From: Candidatus Dormiibacter spiritus
GTDB taxonomy: Bacteria; Chloroflexota; Dormibacteria; Dormibacterales; Dormibacteraceae
Assembly: GCA_003244185.1 (NCBI GenBank)
Contig: QHBT01000036.1
Span: forward strand, 1 to 43,349
Length of the DNA stretch: 43,349 bases
Direction: 5' to 3'
Position numbers and translations under genes: made by a program. The notes under the pieces are model-generated. The model worked only from the letters and a program-made list of their open reading frames with translations. It did no database searches and was not told the origin of the DNA. Of the stretch, positions 16,977-25,157 are shown one piece after another (position 1 is the stretch's first letter; every line of letters starts with the position of its first letter).

Positions 16977-17948
16977 ATGCCGACACAGCTGAACCGACAG
17001 TTTTTCGCCAATGACGACATCCCTACTGAGGGGCCACCTCGGGACCTGGTCGGCTACGGGTCGCGCCCGCCAACGATCAAGTGGCCCGAAGGGCACCGCG
17101 TCGCCGTCCAGATCGTCGTCAACTATGAGGAGGGCACTGAGAAGTCCTTTGCGATGGGTGACGGCCAGAACGACGGCCTGTGGGAGCTGCAGGTCGATCT
17201 TCCAGGCGCGCGGGACCTCGCTTTTGAGTCTTGCTATGAGTACGGTTCCCGAGCGGGGATTTGGCGGCTGTTCCGGGTTTTCGACGGCGCTGGCATACCG
17301 GTCACCTTCTTCGGCGTCGCTGCGGCCTTCGAGCGGAATCCGGAGGTGGCGCAGCGACTGGCTCAGCGGGGCGACGAGGTCGCCGGTCACGGGTACCGCT
17401 GGACGAACGCCTATGAAATGACGCGGGACGAGGAGCGCGAAGCGATGCGCCGCGCGGTCGCGTCGATCGCCCGGACGACGGGCACGCGGCCGGTCGGCTG
17501 GTACTGCAGAGAGATGAGTGTCAATACCAGGGAGCTGCTTGTGGAAGAGGGTGGCTTCGTGTACGACTCGGACTGCTACAACGACGATCTTCCCTATTGG
17601 ACGAAGGTGCATGGTCGGCCTCACCTAGTCGTGCCCTATGGCCTGGTGGTGAACGATGCGCGCTACGTCCTCTCCCAGGGTTATGGAAGCCCCGAACACT
17701 TTCTCGAGTACGCGAAGGCGAACGTCGACTTTCTGCGCCGCGAGAGCGACGGTCTGAACCGCATGATGTCGGTCGGGCTCCATCCACGCTTTAGCGGACA
17801 GGCGGCCCGGGCCGACGCGCTGGCCCGCTTCATCGATTACTGCCAGAAGGCGGGCGACGTCTGGATCACACGCCGCATCGACATCGCTCAGATGTTCATC
17901 GACCAGTATCCCGCCGAACGGTGGGTCAAAGAAAAGGAGACAGCGTAG
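16977..17948 (+). CDS. PuuE-type polysaccharide-deacetylase-fold hydrolase (allantoinase-like)
   Basis: NodB-homology-domain protein of the metal-independent allantoinase PuuE/PgdA-like group, 323 residues. Family markers are GYGSRPPTIKWPEG and VNYEEGTEKS near the N-terminus, YEYGSRAGIWRLFRVFD, VTFFGVAAAFERNP, GDEVAGHGYRWTNAY, and late GLHPRFSGQAARADAL with a final WITRRIDIA. Known activities in the group hydrolyse cyclic ureides or N-acyl bonds (allantoin; cytoplasmic imidases), not cell-wall sugars, and no signal peptide is present. AGGGAG six bases before the ATG supports the start. It is partnered with the SnoaL gene upstream and faces the formamidase operon. Confidence 0.88.
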   Translation: MPTQLNRQFFANDDIPTEGPPRDLVGYGSRPPTIKWPEGHRVAVQIVVNYEEGTEKSFAMGDGQNDGLWELQVDLPGARDLAFESCYEYGSRAGIWRLFRVFDGAGIPVTFFGVAAAFERNPEVAQRLAQRGDEVAGHGYRWTNAYEMTRDEEREAMRRAVASIARTTGTRPVGWYCREMSVNTRELLVEEGGFVYDSDCYNDDLPYWTKVHGRPHLVVPYGLVVNDARYVLSQGYGSPEHFLEYAKANVDFLRRESDGLNRMMSVGLHPRFSGQAARADALARFIDYCQKAGDVWITRRIDIAQMFIDQYPAERWVKEKETA

Positions 17949-17981
17949 TACAGGAGCGCACTGTGCGGACGATCCCCTTCA

Positions 17982-18008
17982 GAGCGCCGAGTCCGTGGTT
18001 CGGCGCTC
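17982..18008. terminator. Bidirectional hairpin between convergent operons
   Basis: A perfect 9-bp stem, GAGCGCCGA / TCGGCGCTC, with a 9-base loop starts 34 bp after the deacetylase stop. It lies between converging genes, where a shared terminator is expected. Neither side has a clear T-tract, so termination would not be of the classical intrinsic type. Confidence 0.5.
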
Positions 18009-18158
18009 GCTGGACAGCGTCTTCCGGCGCTCGACGGCGCAGTGGTAAACCGGAAGTACCTGAGCGCCTGATGCTGCCGTGCAGCACTCCTGCCTGGCCC
18101 GATGTCGGCCTGATGAAAGGGGCAGGCCCGCGACCCCTGTGCCCGGGGAATCATCTGC

Positions 18159-19112
18159 TTAGCGCACGAGGTCGTTGGGCAGGAAAGCCGAGACGACCCA
18201 GTTGGGCGCGTCTACGACCTCGCTGATCCTTAGATCGACCGCCACCGAGCACAGGGCGTACGCCTCCTCCGGTTCTAGCCGGAACCTCCGAGTAAGGTGC
18301 ACGATCATGCGCTCGATCGCCTGCCGGGTCGCGGCCATTAGGTCGGGCGCGACACCGGTGGTGGCATGGTATCCGCTCATCCCTGCCTCCGGCCGCTCAA
18401 GAGGACGGGTCACATCGAACTCCGGAGCATCCACGTCCATGTCTGGTCGGAGGCTGAGCCGGACGGTCACCATCGCCGGCGATTCGATCGCGGTGCCGCA
18501 AACCTCGCCATCACCCTGAGCGGCGTGGGTGTCGCCGATGCCGAGGAGGCCCCCCTCCACCTCGACGGGCAGATAGAGGGTCGCGCCCACACCGAGCTGC
18601 TTCACGTCCATGTTTCCGCCGACACGCCGCGGAGGCACGACGCTGTGCACACCGGGCTCGGCCGGGGCCAGCCCGATCACGCCGCAAAATGGCTGAAGGG
18701 GAACGCTGATCCCGTCGCCGAAGGCGGCGCGCCCGTCGCCACCGATCTCCCAGAGCTTCAGCCAAGGACTTGCGAACTGGTCGGCGAGAAGTCCAAAGCC
18801 GGGAAAGATTGCGGTCCAACCGTGAGCGCTCATGTCCATGCGAAGAATCTCGATCGCCAGTACGTCACCTGGCCGCGCGCCCTCGATGTGGATGGGTCCG
18901 CAGGTCGGATTCACCTTGTCGAAATCGATATTGGTGACCGCCTCGATCCCAGCCCCTGCCCCGATCTGCCCTGCCGAGGCATCAGGGACTGCTAAGGTGA
19001 GCTCGGCGCCGGACTGCACCGTCACGATCGGCTCCCGCTCGTTCGACCAGTTCAGCTGGGTCCGGCTGATGACGTCGTGGATTGACACCGGGCCGGCTCC
19101 TTCTTCGCTCAT
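18159..19112 (-). CDS. Acetamidase/formamidase family protein
   Basis: Member of the FmdA_AmdA family, 317 residues, normal length. Conserved segments are NPTCGPIHIEGARPGDVLAIEI, split here as NPTCGPIHIEG and GDVLAIEIL, then PFCGVIGLAPAEPG, the metal-binding-like GNMDVKQLGVG, GDTHAAQGDGEVCGTAIE and a C-terminal YALCSVAVDLRISEVVD. The family hydrolyses formamide and short aliphatic amides to ammonia plus acid in the cytoplasm. Its ATG lies 6 bp after the stop of the upstream SnoaL gene, forming a two-gene minus-strand operon that mirrors the SnoaL/PuuE pair on the other strand. Terminal release of ammonia from a formamide-like product is a plausible role in the island. Confidence 0.9.
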   Translation of the reverse strand: MSEEGAGPVSIHDVISRTQLNWSNEREPIVTVQSGAELTLAVPDASAGQIGAGAGIEAVTNIDFDKVNPTCGPIHIEGARPGDVLAIEILRMDMSAHGWTAIFPGFGLLADQFASPWLKLWEIGGDGRAAFGDGISVPLQPFCGVIGLAPAEPGVHSVVPPRRVGGNMDVKQLGVGATLYLPVEVEGGLLGIGDTHAAQGDGEVCGTAIESPAMVTVRLSLRPDMDVDAPEFDVTRPLERPEAGMSGYHATTGVAPDLMAATRQAIERMIVHLTRRFRLEPEEAYALCSVAVDLRISEVVDAPNWVVSAFLPNDLVR

Positions 19113-19118
19113 GCTCTT

Positions 19119-19634
19119 TCAGTTCTGGTCTCTGAACTTCTGGAGCACCCAGCCCTTATCCAGATCGGACACCTGGTGGAATTCGACGCTAACGGTCTTA
19201 AAACGCCACTCGCCGTGCTCGCGCACGAAGGTGTCGTTATAGACGGCGCTCATCACCACCGCGTCCTTGAGGTCGTCCTGCGGCGAGCGGGTCATGGTCG
19301 CGAACTCGATAAGGTACCAGCTCCCGCTGGCAGTTTGCCCGTCCTCGCTGATCTCTACCACCGGGCAGATCATGAAGTGGAGTGCCCACAAGATCTCAGA
19401 GCTGATCGTGGACTGGAACTCGTGGATAGCGGCCCGTCCCCGGTAGGTGCCAAAGGCGTTGCTGGTCCAGAGCGAGTCCTCCACGAAGAGGCCGGCCATC
19501 CCGTCGGCGTCGTACCCCCGGTCGCAGAAGTAGGCGTAGCGGGCCTTCAGGTTTTTGATCGCCTCTACGTCCTCTATGCGGGCCAGACGCTCTTCGATCG
19601 ACTCGCCGCTGCGGCGACCCGAGAACTCACCCAT
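19119..19634 (-). CDS. SnoaL/NTF2-like family protein, second copy
   Basis: About 171 residues. Its pattern matches the SnoaL protein at 16408-16899: IEERLARIEDVEAIKNL, RYAYFCDRGYDADGMAGLF, YRGRAAIHEF, LHFMICP and a closing FKTVSVEFHQV strand. The longer open frame begins at 19721, but the ATG at 19634 is chosen because GGAGG lies 11 bases upstream and the extra residues are low-complexity. Function is unassigned; similar proteins act as cyclases, isomerases or dehydratases. It is tightly coupled to the formamidase gene. Two paralogues, each ahead of a different C-N hydrolase, suggest that a SnoaL step precedes hydrolysis in two branches. Confidence 0.78.
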   Translation of the reverse strand: MGEFSGRRSGESIEERLARIEDVEAIKNLKARYAYFCDRGYDADGMAGLFVEDSLWTSNAFGTYRGRAAIHEFQSTISSEILWALHFMICPVVEISEDGQTASGSWYLIEFATMTRSPQDDLKDAVVMSAVYNDTFVREHGEWRFKTVSVEFHQVSDLDKGWVLQKFRDQN

Positions 19635-19921
19635 TGCTCGCGATACCTCCAGACGACGGGGCCAGAGTATTGCAGGCCCGGGAAAGGCCCCCGGGCGCTG
19701 GATCCTGATGATACGAGGCATATCTGCGCCAGCGACCGCCTGCTGCTTTTGCAGTGGCCGAACTAGATTGCCCAGCGCCTCCCGGCTTTCCGTTCTTAGG
19801 CTCGTTAGGCTGGAATCTGGAAACCACGTACCTGAAGGCGGTGGATAAGCGGCTCAAAGAATGGCAGGGTCCTACTCGCCACCAGCGCGCCGACCTCTTT
19901 GAGATTTCAAAGCAGTCCTTG

Positions 19922-20206
19922 TCAGTGATTCGGAGCCGCCAACCACCTTTCGAACGCGGCTCGGATAATCAGAACTCGTCTCCCAAGCCGGATCGACGGG
20001 ATTTCACCACGGGCGACCAGTTCATAGGCCGTGTTTCGGTTGATTCGTAGCATCGACGCTACTTCAGGTACTGAATAAGTCAAAGGCATCAAGGCGGGCG
20101 GCGCTGGCCAAAACGGCGGCTCTTGCAGCGGTGAATGATTCCAAAGGGCTGTCCATCTACTCTCGGAGGACTCGGACTCTGCGTGGGCGTTGACGTCCTG
20201 AAACAC
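19922..20206 (-). CDS. Excisionase-like helix-turn-helix protein
   Basis: A 94-residue protein whose C-terminal 55 residues form a MerR-like excisionase HTH (HTH_17): YSVPEVASMLRINRNTAYEL, then a short wing ending RLGRRVLIIRAAFERWL. The GTG at 20206 is chosen because AAAGGAGC lies eight bases upstream; an internal ATG at 20089 would give only the HTH. Such proteins control excision or regulate integrative elements. It follows genes resembling type IV secretion components on the same strand, which supports origin in a conjugative element. No integrase or attachment site was recognised nearby. Confidence 0.75.
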   Translation of the reverse strand: MFQDVNAHAESESSESRWTALWNHSPLQEPPFWPAPPALMPLTYSVPEVASMLRINRNTAYELVARGEIPSIRLGRRVLIIRAAFERWLAAPNH

Positions 20207-20312
20207 GTGCGATGCTCCTTTCACTGAGGTTGCCGAGTGATCGCAGGAGCAGGGGAACCGGAAGCGGCGCCGGTTCCCCAGACCCCTCCGCGCCGTTACA
20301 GATAGATAGGGA

Positions 20313-21299
20313 TTAGGCGTCGAGACCCGAAGCCGACTCATTGGAGTTGCGCGACTGTGTCTTAGAGATCCCGCGCCTGAAGCGTGTGACCGCGCTTCTG
20401 CCGAGTCCGCTACCCAGGCGGACCATCGAGCCCATCGCGATCATCGACATGGCGCCGGCGCCCCAGCCGCGCACCATGCCCCCAGCGCTGCCGTGCGCAA
20501 AGCGGAGCGCCTGAAAGAGGATCGCCGGCGAGAAGGTGGCGATGAGCAGGATGGCCAGACCCGTGCTCAGCCAGCCAGCCTTGCCATCGGCCGACTGAGC
20601 GCCACGCATGGCCGGGATGACCAGCCCGAAGCCGATGTAGATGACCGTCGCGACGACGAACTTGGACAGCATCAGCCCGACCAGGAACTCGGCCAGCTGA
20701 ATGGCGGCGGCCGTCATCCTGGGCCAGATGGCCAGCACGCAGACAAAGGGAATGAAGGCAGTCACCGTCAGCATCAGCGCCGCCCTGACGAGGAGTTCCA
20801 GGTGGACGATGACCGCCATCAGGACCGTCAGCAGGGCGGTGAAGATCAGCGCTCCCAGCGTGCCGGCACTGGCATTGCGGCTCAGGTGATCGACCGAAGC
20901 GGGGTCGGTCAGGCTCTGGGCGTACTGGCCCAAATCGGGCGACCAGGCGGTTGCCAGCAGCGCCGCGTAGGTAGAGAGGTACTGGACCAGGCTCAGGCCG
21001 CCGAAGGCGAAGAAGACGGCAACCAGCACCCGGGGAACGAGATTCCAGCTCAGCCCCAGCTGGCCGCCCAGGATGTGTTCGACGAGGCCGATGGCGATCA
21101 CGGCGCCGACGACCAGAAGGGCGATCGCGAGCATTCGGTTGTAGACGGGAACGATCGCAAGGTAGTCAGGCTCGGTGCTCTCGCCAAAGGACTGGAGCAG
21201 CGAAGCCAGGCCGGCGCGGGCGCTGGCTGAGGCCCAGGTGGCCAGGGCCACGACGAACTCCTGCACGTAGTCGGTGCCGGTCGGGTACTGAGGCGCCAT
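20313..21299 (-). CDS. Polytopic membrane protein, VirB6/TrbL-like (putative conjugation channel component)
   Basis: A 328-residue protein with a periplasm-type N-terminus and about six to seven hydrophobic helices (for example LAIALLVVGAVIAIGLV, LIFTALLTVLMAVIVHLELL, LMLTVTAFIPFVCVLAI, FVVATVIYIGFGLVIP), then a glycine-rich, positively charged tail. This layout is that of TrbL/VirB6-type inner-membrane proteins in type IV secretion systems of high-GC bacteria. Its ATG directly abuts the stop of the small two-helix protein upstream. The fragment of a coupling protein further upstream on the same strand strengthens the assignment. Primary sequence alone would not prove it. Confidence 0.6.
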   Translation of the reverse strand: MAPQYPTGTDYVQEFVVALATWASASARAGLASLLQSFGESTEPDYLAIVPVYNRMLAIALLVVGAVIAIGLVEHILGGQLGLSWNLVPRVLVAVFFAFGGLSLVQYLSTYAALLATAWSPDLGQYAQSLTDPASVDHLSRNASAGTLGALIFTALLTVLMAVIVHLELLVRAALMLTVTAFIPFVCVLAIWPRMTAAAIQLAEFLVGLMLSKFVVATVIYIGFGLVIPAMRGAQSADGKAGWLSTGLAILLIATFSPAILFQALRFAHGSAGGMVRGWGAGAMSMIAMGSMVRLGSGLGRSAVTRFRRGISKTQSRNSNESASGLDA

Positions 21300-21587
21300 C
21301 TACTGGAAGAGGTGTCCGGAGTAGTTGGCGACGGCGACGCCTATGTAGAGCAGCGCCATGGCTCCGATGGAGACCACAAGTCCACCCTTGGCGCGATCGC
21401 TGAGCTGCGGGTTGCTGGTCCAGCTAGCCAAGACCAGCATGATCAGCGAGACCACGATGCCCAGGCCGGAGATGAGCATGAGGACTGCAGCCGCGTTGTT
21501 GGTCAGATGCTGGAGGCCGTGGAGCACGTTGGGCGGGAGTCCAGAGAAGTCCGGTGTAACTGAGACATCGGCGAGCAGAGCACGCAT
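21300..21587 (-). CDS. Small two-helix membrane protein, VirB2/TrbC-pilin-like
   Basis: A 95-residue protein with two hydrophobic helices (AAAVLMLISGLGIVVSLIML and GGLVVSIGAMALLYIGVAVA) joined by a short charged loop containing SDRAKGG. This topology is typical of VirB2/TrbC-type pilins and small channel subunits. The ATG at 21587 has a strong AAGGAGG six bases upstream, which overrides a TTG two codons earlier. It stands first in a coupled pair with the VirB6-like gene. The assignment rests on topology and neighbours, not on a specific motif. Confidence 0.55.
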   Translation of the reverse strand: MRALLADVSVTPDFSGLPPNVLHGLQHLTNNAAAVLMLISGLGIVVSLIMLVLASWTSNPQLSDRAKGGLVVSIGAMALLYIGVAVANYSGHLFQ

Positions 21588-21662
21588 GGACAACCTCCTT
21601 CACCAGCCACCTGGGCTGGGCTGACGGGTGGTGCGACACCGGTTGGCGCCGCGACGACGGAA

Positions 21663-21960
21663 CTAAGGGCGGTTCAGGACCTGCTGCCGCCAGGCCGGGA
21701 CCTGATCCCAGCGGCGCATCTGGAGCTGGGCCGGCGGCGCGTTCGCGTAGAGCAGGACAGGTGAGCGCCGCCGGCGGAGTTCGTCGATGGAGGTCAGCGG
21801 TCGCCCGGTGCGCTGCTCAGTGCGCCTGCTGTAACGCTCGCCCTGGCTCTGGGATTGATAGATCCGCGTCTCGTCGCCGATGGCGCGCGAGAACACCGCC
21901 GTCCGCAACCGCTCCATCGACCATCTCCGAGGCCGGGCCGCGCACGAACGGCAGGAGCGG
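21663..21960 (-). pseudogene. C-terminal fragment of a TraG/VirD4-like coupling protein
   Basis: About 90 residues resemble the extreme C-terminus of conjugative coupling ATPases: a TYS-like VFSRAIGDETRIYQ, RRTEQRTGRPLTSIDELRR, and then VLLYANAPPAQLQMRRWDQV. The DELRR plus LLLYGN-PPA-L-RRW pattern is characteristic. The ATPase body (Walker A and B) is absent. Upstream similarity is lost, with a frame change near 21930, and an IS481-type transposase remnant on the other strand begins at about 22035. Deletion or IS insertion probably removed the rest. It would have been upstream of the VirB2- and VirB6-like genes in the same transcript. Confidence 0.7.
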
Positions 21961-22034
21961 GAGATACCCTTCGAACGCCGAGGCAGCCGGCGAGGGCTCG
22001 AATCCCTGGCGGGAGGTGGTGCAACCCGGCGCCC

Positions 22035-22301
22035 CTCTTCAAGAGCGCCCTGAGCGAGATCGGCGCCAAGCACAAGCTGACCTCGCCCAGGCGCCCGCAA
22101 ACAAACGGCAAGGCCGAAGCCTTCATCAAGACCTCGCTCCGAGAGTGGGCCTACGCTCAGCTCTACCTCTCCAACCAGGAGCGAGTACAGGCCCTGCCGC
22201 TCTGGCTCGCCTACTACAACCATCACCGCACCCACACCGAGCTCAAAGACCAGACTCCAATGGCCGCGCTTGTCAGCAACGTATCCAGGAAGTACAACTA
22301 G
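22035..22301 (+). pseudogene. IS481-type transposase, C-terminal fragment
   Basis: The translation carries the end of an rve-type DDE integrase core: TSPRRPQTNGKAEAFIKT (with the catalytic glutamate replaced in the usual GK-ER context by KAEAF), then LREWAYAQLYLSNQERVQAL, WLAYYNHHRTHTEL and TPMAAL. Full IS481 transposases have about 320 residues; only about 85 remain. The N-terminal HTH and the first two catalytic aspartates are missing. It abuts the truncated coupling-protein gene, consistent with IS-mediated deletion. No terminal repeats were recognised. Confidence 0.82.
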
Positions 22302-22431
22302 TGACGAGCCTGGTCGCCGGCGGCGCGGCCCGCCGCGTCGAGTACAGGCGGTGGCGCGCACCTGGCACCACTGCTCCGGACGGCTGCGGGCGCCGGGTCG
22401 CGAGCGATGGGCGTGTCGCCTATGTCTGGCT

Positions 22432-23061
22432 TCAAAGCTGATCGGGCCCAGGTTCCTCCGTTGGCCTGACCGGCGCCGGGGGCAGCGCCAGAATGGGCAG
22501 GGAGCGGGAGACCAACGGGCCGATGCTTACAGCGAACAGCACCGTGGCGAGGCCGACGCTGCCACCTAGAGCCCAGCCGATGGCCAGCACCGTCAGTTCG
22601 ATGGCCGCCCTGGCAACTAACACGGGGATTCCGCGGGCAGCCAGGCCGGTCATGATTCCATCGCGGGGGCCGGGGCCCCAGCCGGCACCAACGTACAGGC
22701 CGGTGGCGAGAGCAGTGGCCAGGATCGCCACCACCAAAAAACCGCCTGAGCTGCCGGCTGATGGGGTGGCGGGATCAGTTTCAGTCCCAGGTCCAGGACT
22801 GGACCGACAACTAGGGCGTTCGCCACGGTGCCGATGCCGGGGCGCTGGTGGAGAGGGAGCCAAGCCAGCAACAGCAGGATGGAGGTGACGACTGTGATCT
22901 CACCAAGGGTCCAGCCGAATCGGCGCGAGACACCCTGGTTGAAACACGTTCCAAGGGTCCAGCCCCAGGTTCGCCTTGACCAACACTGCCAGCGCCAGGC
23001 CGAACACCACAAGGCCGGCCAGCAAGCGGGTGGCGCGACTGACCGGTCGGTCCCACGGCCC
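22432..23061 (-). pseudogene. YczE/YitT-type membrane protein, frameshifted
   Basis: Three consecutive frames together encode one YczE-family protein of about 210 residues. Frame one gives LLAGLVVFGLALAVLVKANL and LDPWNVF, frame two gives QGVSRRFGWTLGEITVV and RPGIGTVANALVVGPVLDL, and frame three gives GLYVGAGWGPGPRDGIMTG to the end. The first break is one extra A (CAACC where CACC restores FHQGVS) near 22940. The second lies in the A6 run at 22736-22741. Family members are multipass membrane proteins often adjacent to a TetR gene, as here. Either the gene is dead or the assembly carries indel errors. Confidence 0.75.
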
Positions 23062-23084
23062 AACCAGCAGGAAGCTGGAGGCGC

Positions 23085-23672
23085 TCAGCTGGGGCTGTCC
23101 GTGCCTGCCGCGGCGATCAGCATCACAGCCACCTGCGTGGCTTCGGCGACGACCTGGGGAGCTGCCCGGATGCCCTGGACGAGCACTCGTGCGCTGACAC
23201 CGTCGATGAGCAAGAGCAGTTGCGACGCCAGCTGTTCGGGCCTGCGCAGACCTGCGTCGCGGGCCAGACGGGCCAGGAAGTCGGCCAGCCAGCGCTTCTC
23301 CCGGCTCACGACCAAACGGGCCGGATCCTCAGGATCGACCATCTCGGCGGCCGCGTTAAGGAAGGCGCAGCCACGTGCCCCGTCCCGCTCGTACCAGTCG
23401 GCCAATCGGGTGAACACCGCCAGGGGCCCCTTCCCGACGTCCTCGGTGCGGTTCACCCATGCTTGCAGTTCCTAGACACGCCGGGCGTGGCGCTGGTCGA
23501 GCACTGCTGCGACGAGGTCACCCTTGGAGCGGAAGTGGGCGTAGAGGGTCGGCTTCGACACTCCTGCTGCTCGCACGACCCGATCGACGCCGGTAGCCGT
23601 TAACCCTTCGTGATAGAAAAGCTCACCCGCTGCGATGAGCAGCCGGTCACGGGCCCTTACCGGTGTCATCAT
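23085..23672 (-). pseudogene. TetR-family regulator with an in-frame amber codon
   Basis: The N-terminal HTH is complete: RLLIAAGELFYHEGLTATGV and VVRAAGVSKPTLYAHFRSKGD. After residue 66 (DQRHARRV) there is a TAG at 23472-23474. The same frame continues without interruption through ELQAWVNRTEDVGKGPLAVF, DGARGCAFLNAAAEM and LLLIDGVSARVLVQG, which is the normal ligand-binding domain of this subfamily. A single C-to-T change (CAG to TAG) explains it. Total length would be 195 codons. The YczE-like gene lies 22 bp downstream in the same direction, and it too is broken, so regulator and target seem to have decayed together. Confidence 0.85.
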
Positions 23673-23917
23673 GACTTACTTTACCGGTCTGTCAAGCTTG
23701 CCAGACGCCTGTGCTGCTGGACTGCGGGAGGCCGAGCTTGACCGCACCTGGGCTGAGAACGGCTCGAGAACGCTATCTACGCTGCCGTAATGAGGCAGGT
23801 GGCCAGGGGCGTAGGAGAAGTTTGTGATTGAAGGCGTGTGACGAGCGAACTGGAGCGTCGGAATGAACCACACCAGCGCGGCTGCCCGGGCGGTGGACAC
23901 GTGGAAGGTTTACGGAA

Positions 23918-24325
23918 CTAGTGCTCCATCCGGGAAATGGCTCGACAACGATTGACCTTCTCAAGAATCGACTCGACTGACGCGGTCCAGACGAAGGGCT
24001 TGGGGTCGGCATTGTGGGCTTCCATGTAACGGTGAATCGCGGTTACCAGCTGGCCGACGGCGCCGAAGGATCCCCGGCGGATGGCCCGATTGGTGAGCTG
24101 ACTGAACCAGACCTCAATCAGGTTGAGCCAGGAAGAGCTGGTGGGCACGAAGTGGAGGTGGAAGCGAGGCCGCTGAGACAGCCAGGCCTTGACTTTGGGA
24201 TGCCCGTGGGTGCCGTAGTTGTCGAGGATCAGGTGGAGCTCGAGATCCTTGGGGTACTCGCGATCGAGCCGACGCAGGAAGCTCAGGAACTCCTGGTGCC
24301 GGATCGGGTTGGCGATGGCCTCCAA
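23918..24325 (-). pseudogene. IS630-family transposase, C-terminal part
   Basis: About 135 residues match the second half of IS630 transposases: HQEFLSFLRRLDREYPKDLE, LILDNYGTHGHPKVKAWL (second catalytic Asp), HFVPTSSSWLNLIEVWFSQL (catalytic Glu), RRGSFGAVGQL and DPKPFVWTASVESIL. The N-terminal HTH domain and first catalytic Asp are missing; the 390 bp upstream give no recognisable continuation. It differs clearly from the second IS630 remnant at about 33 kb, so two separate elements were involved. Confidence 0.85.
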
Positions 24326-24716
24326 GGTTCATGGTGAGGTGTAGCTGGCAGACTGGCACCGGATCGAGGAGGCGCCCGTTTGGAGATCTCATCCGTCGCC
24401 AGCCCCTGTTCGAGTTGATGGGTATTGCGCGGATACGGGCGAGGTCGAGTGCCTGGCTAGCCACGGCCAGCCCGACGTTGCCGTCTCGACATCAGGATGC
24501 CGGGTGTTGCCCGGAGGCGGCGCGACGGATCTGTGCTCGCCGGTAATGCGATCATGGCGCTCTTTGGCCCTTCCGCGACGCTCCAATGTCAATCAGATGA
24601 TGGTGGCGGGGGGCCGCCTACCTGGTCAAGGCAAGAGTTCCGCGGCCAACATCATCCTGGCGATCATGAAGCTGCCACCGCTCGTTGGGGTTAAGCTGGG
24701 CGCCTTTCAGTAGAGA
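24326..24716. other. 391-bp stretch without a recognisable gene
   Basis: This lies where the 5' half of the IS630 transposase should be, but no frame gives convincing IS630 sequence. It is probably scrambled or deleted element DNA. It ends at the promoter region of the cupin gene. Confidence 0.5.
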
Positions 24717-25157
24717 ATGGTCCTTATGGCACCAACTGAGCAACCCGGAGAGAAGACGGTGGAGCGGTTCGCGGCAAAGTTTTCAGCTCCGATTATCGAA
24801 CTGGACTTGCCCCATGAGCTTGGAGAGATCCGGAGTGGCGATGCTTACCGCGGCGCCGACCACGCCGCGAAGACGCTCGTTAATGAGACGGAGCTCCGCG
24901 TCGTCCTTATCGCTTTGCGGCCCCATGGACGACTTCAGGAGCATCGGGCTCACGCCCCTGTTGTCCTCCACGTCCTCGAGGGACACCTGCGTCTGGGCAT
25001 TGACAAACGCACGCTCGAACTAGCTCCTGGAGGCCTGGTGGCGATGGATGCTGATCTCCCGCACGATCTCGAGGCGCTCGACGAGTGCGCTGTCCTCCTG
25101 ATCATCGGAGGTAAGCATGGACGCCGTGCCCGGAATCATGATGCGAAAGACGCTTGA
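24717..25157 (+). CDS. Small cupin-domain protein
   Basis: A 146-residue single-domain cupin. The first cupin motif is degenerate (GRLQEHRAHAPVVLHVLEGH, with HxH replaced by EHRAH), and the second reads MDADLPHDLEALDECAVLLII with a conserved histidine. Such stand-alone cupins bind a metal and act as small enzymes or sensors; no reaction can be assigned. The ATG at 24717 follows TAGAGA; an ATG at 24726 is equally possible. It is intact although it lies between an IS630 remnant and decayed genes. A second, broken cupin of the same subgroup occurs at about 28.0-28.2 kb. Confidence 0.7.
   Translation: MVLMAPTEQPGEKTVERFAAKFSAPIIELDLPHELGEIRSGDAYRGADHAAKTLVNETELRVVLIALRPHGRLQEHRAHAPVVLHVLEGHLRLGIDKRTLELAPGGLVAMDADLPHDLEALDECAVLLIIGGKHGRRARNHDAKDA

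Noticed and set aside
20493..21230. 245-codon plus-strand frame rich in Q, D, E, G and R
   Set aside because: Its low-complexity composition is the reverse image of hydrophobic helices of the VirB6-like gene.
23691..23696. TTGACA upstream of the TetR gene as a -35 box
   Set aside because: A -10 box at proper spacing would fall on the start codon, so this is not a workable promoter for that gene.
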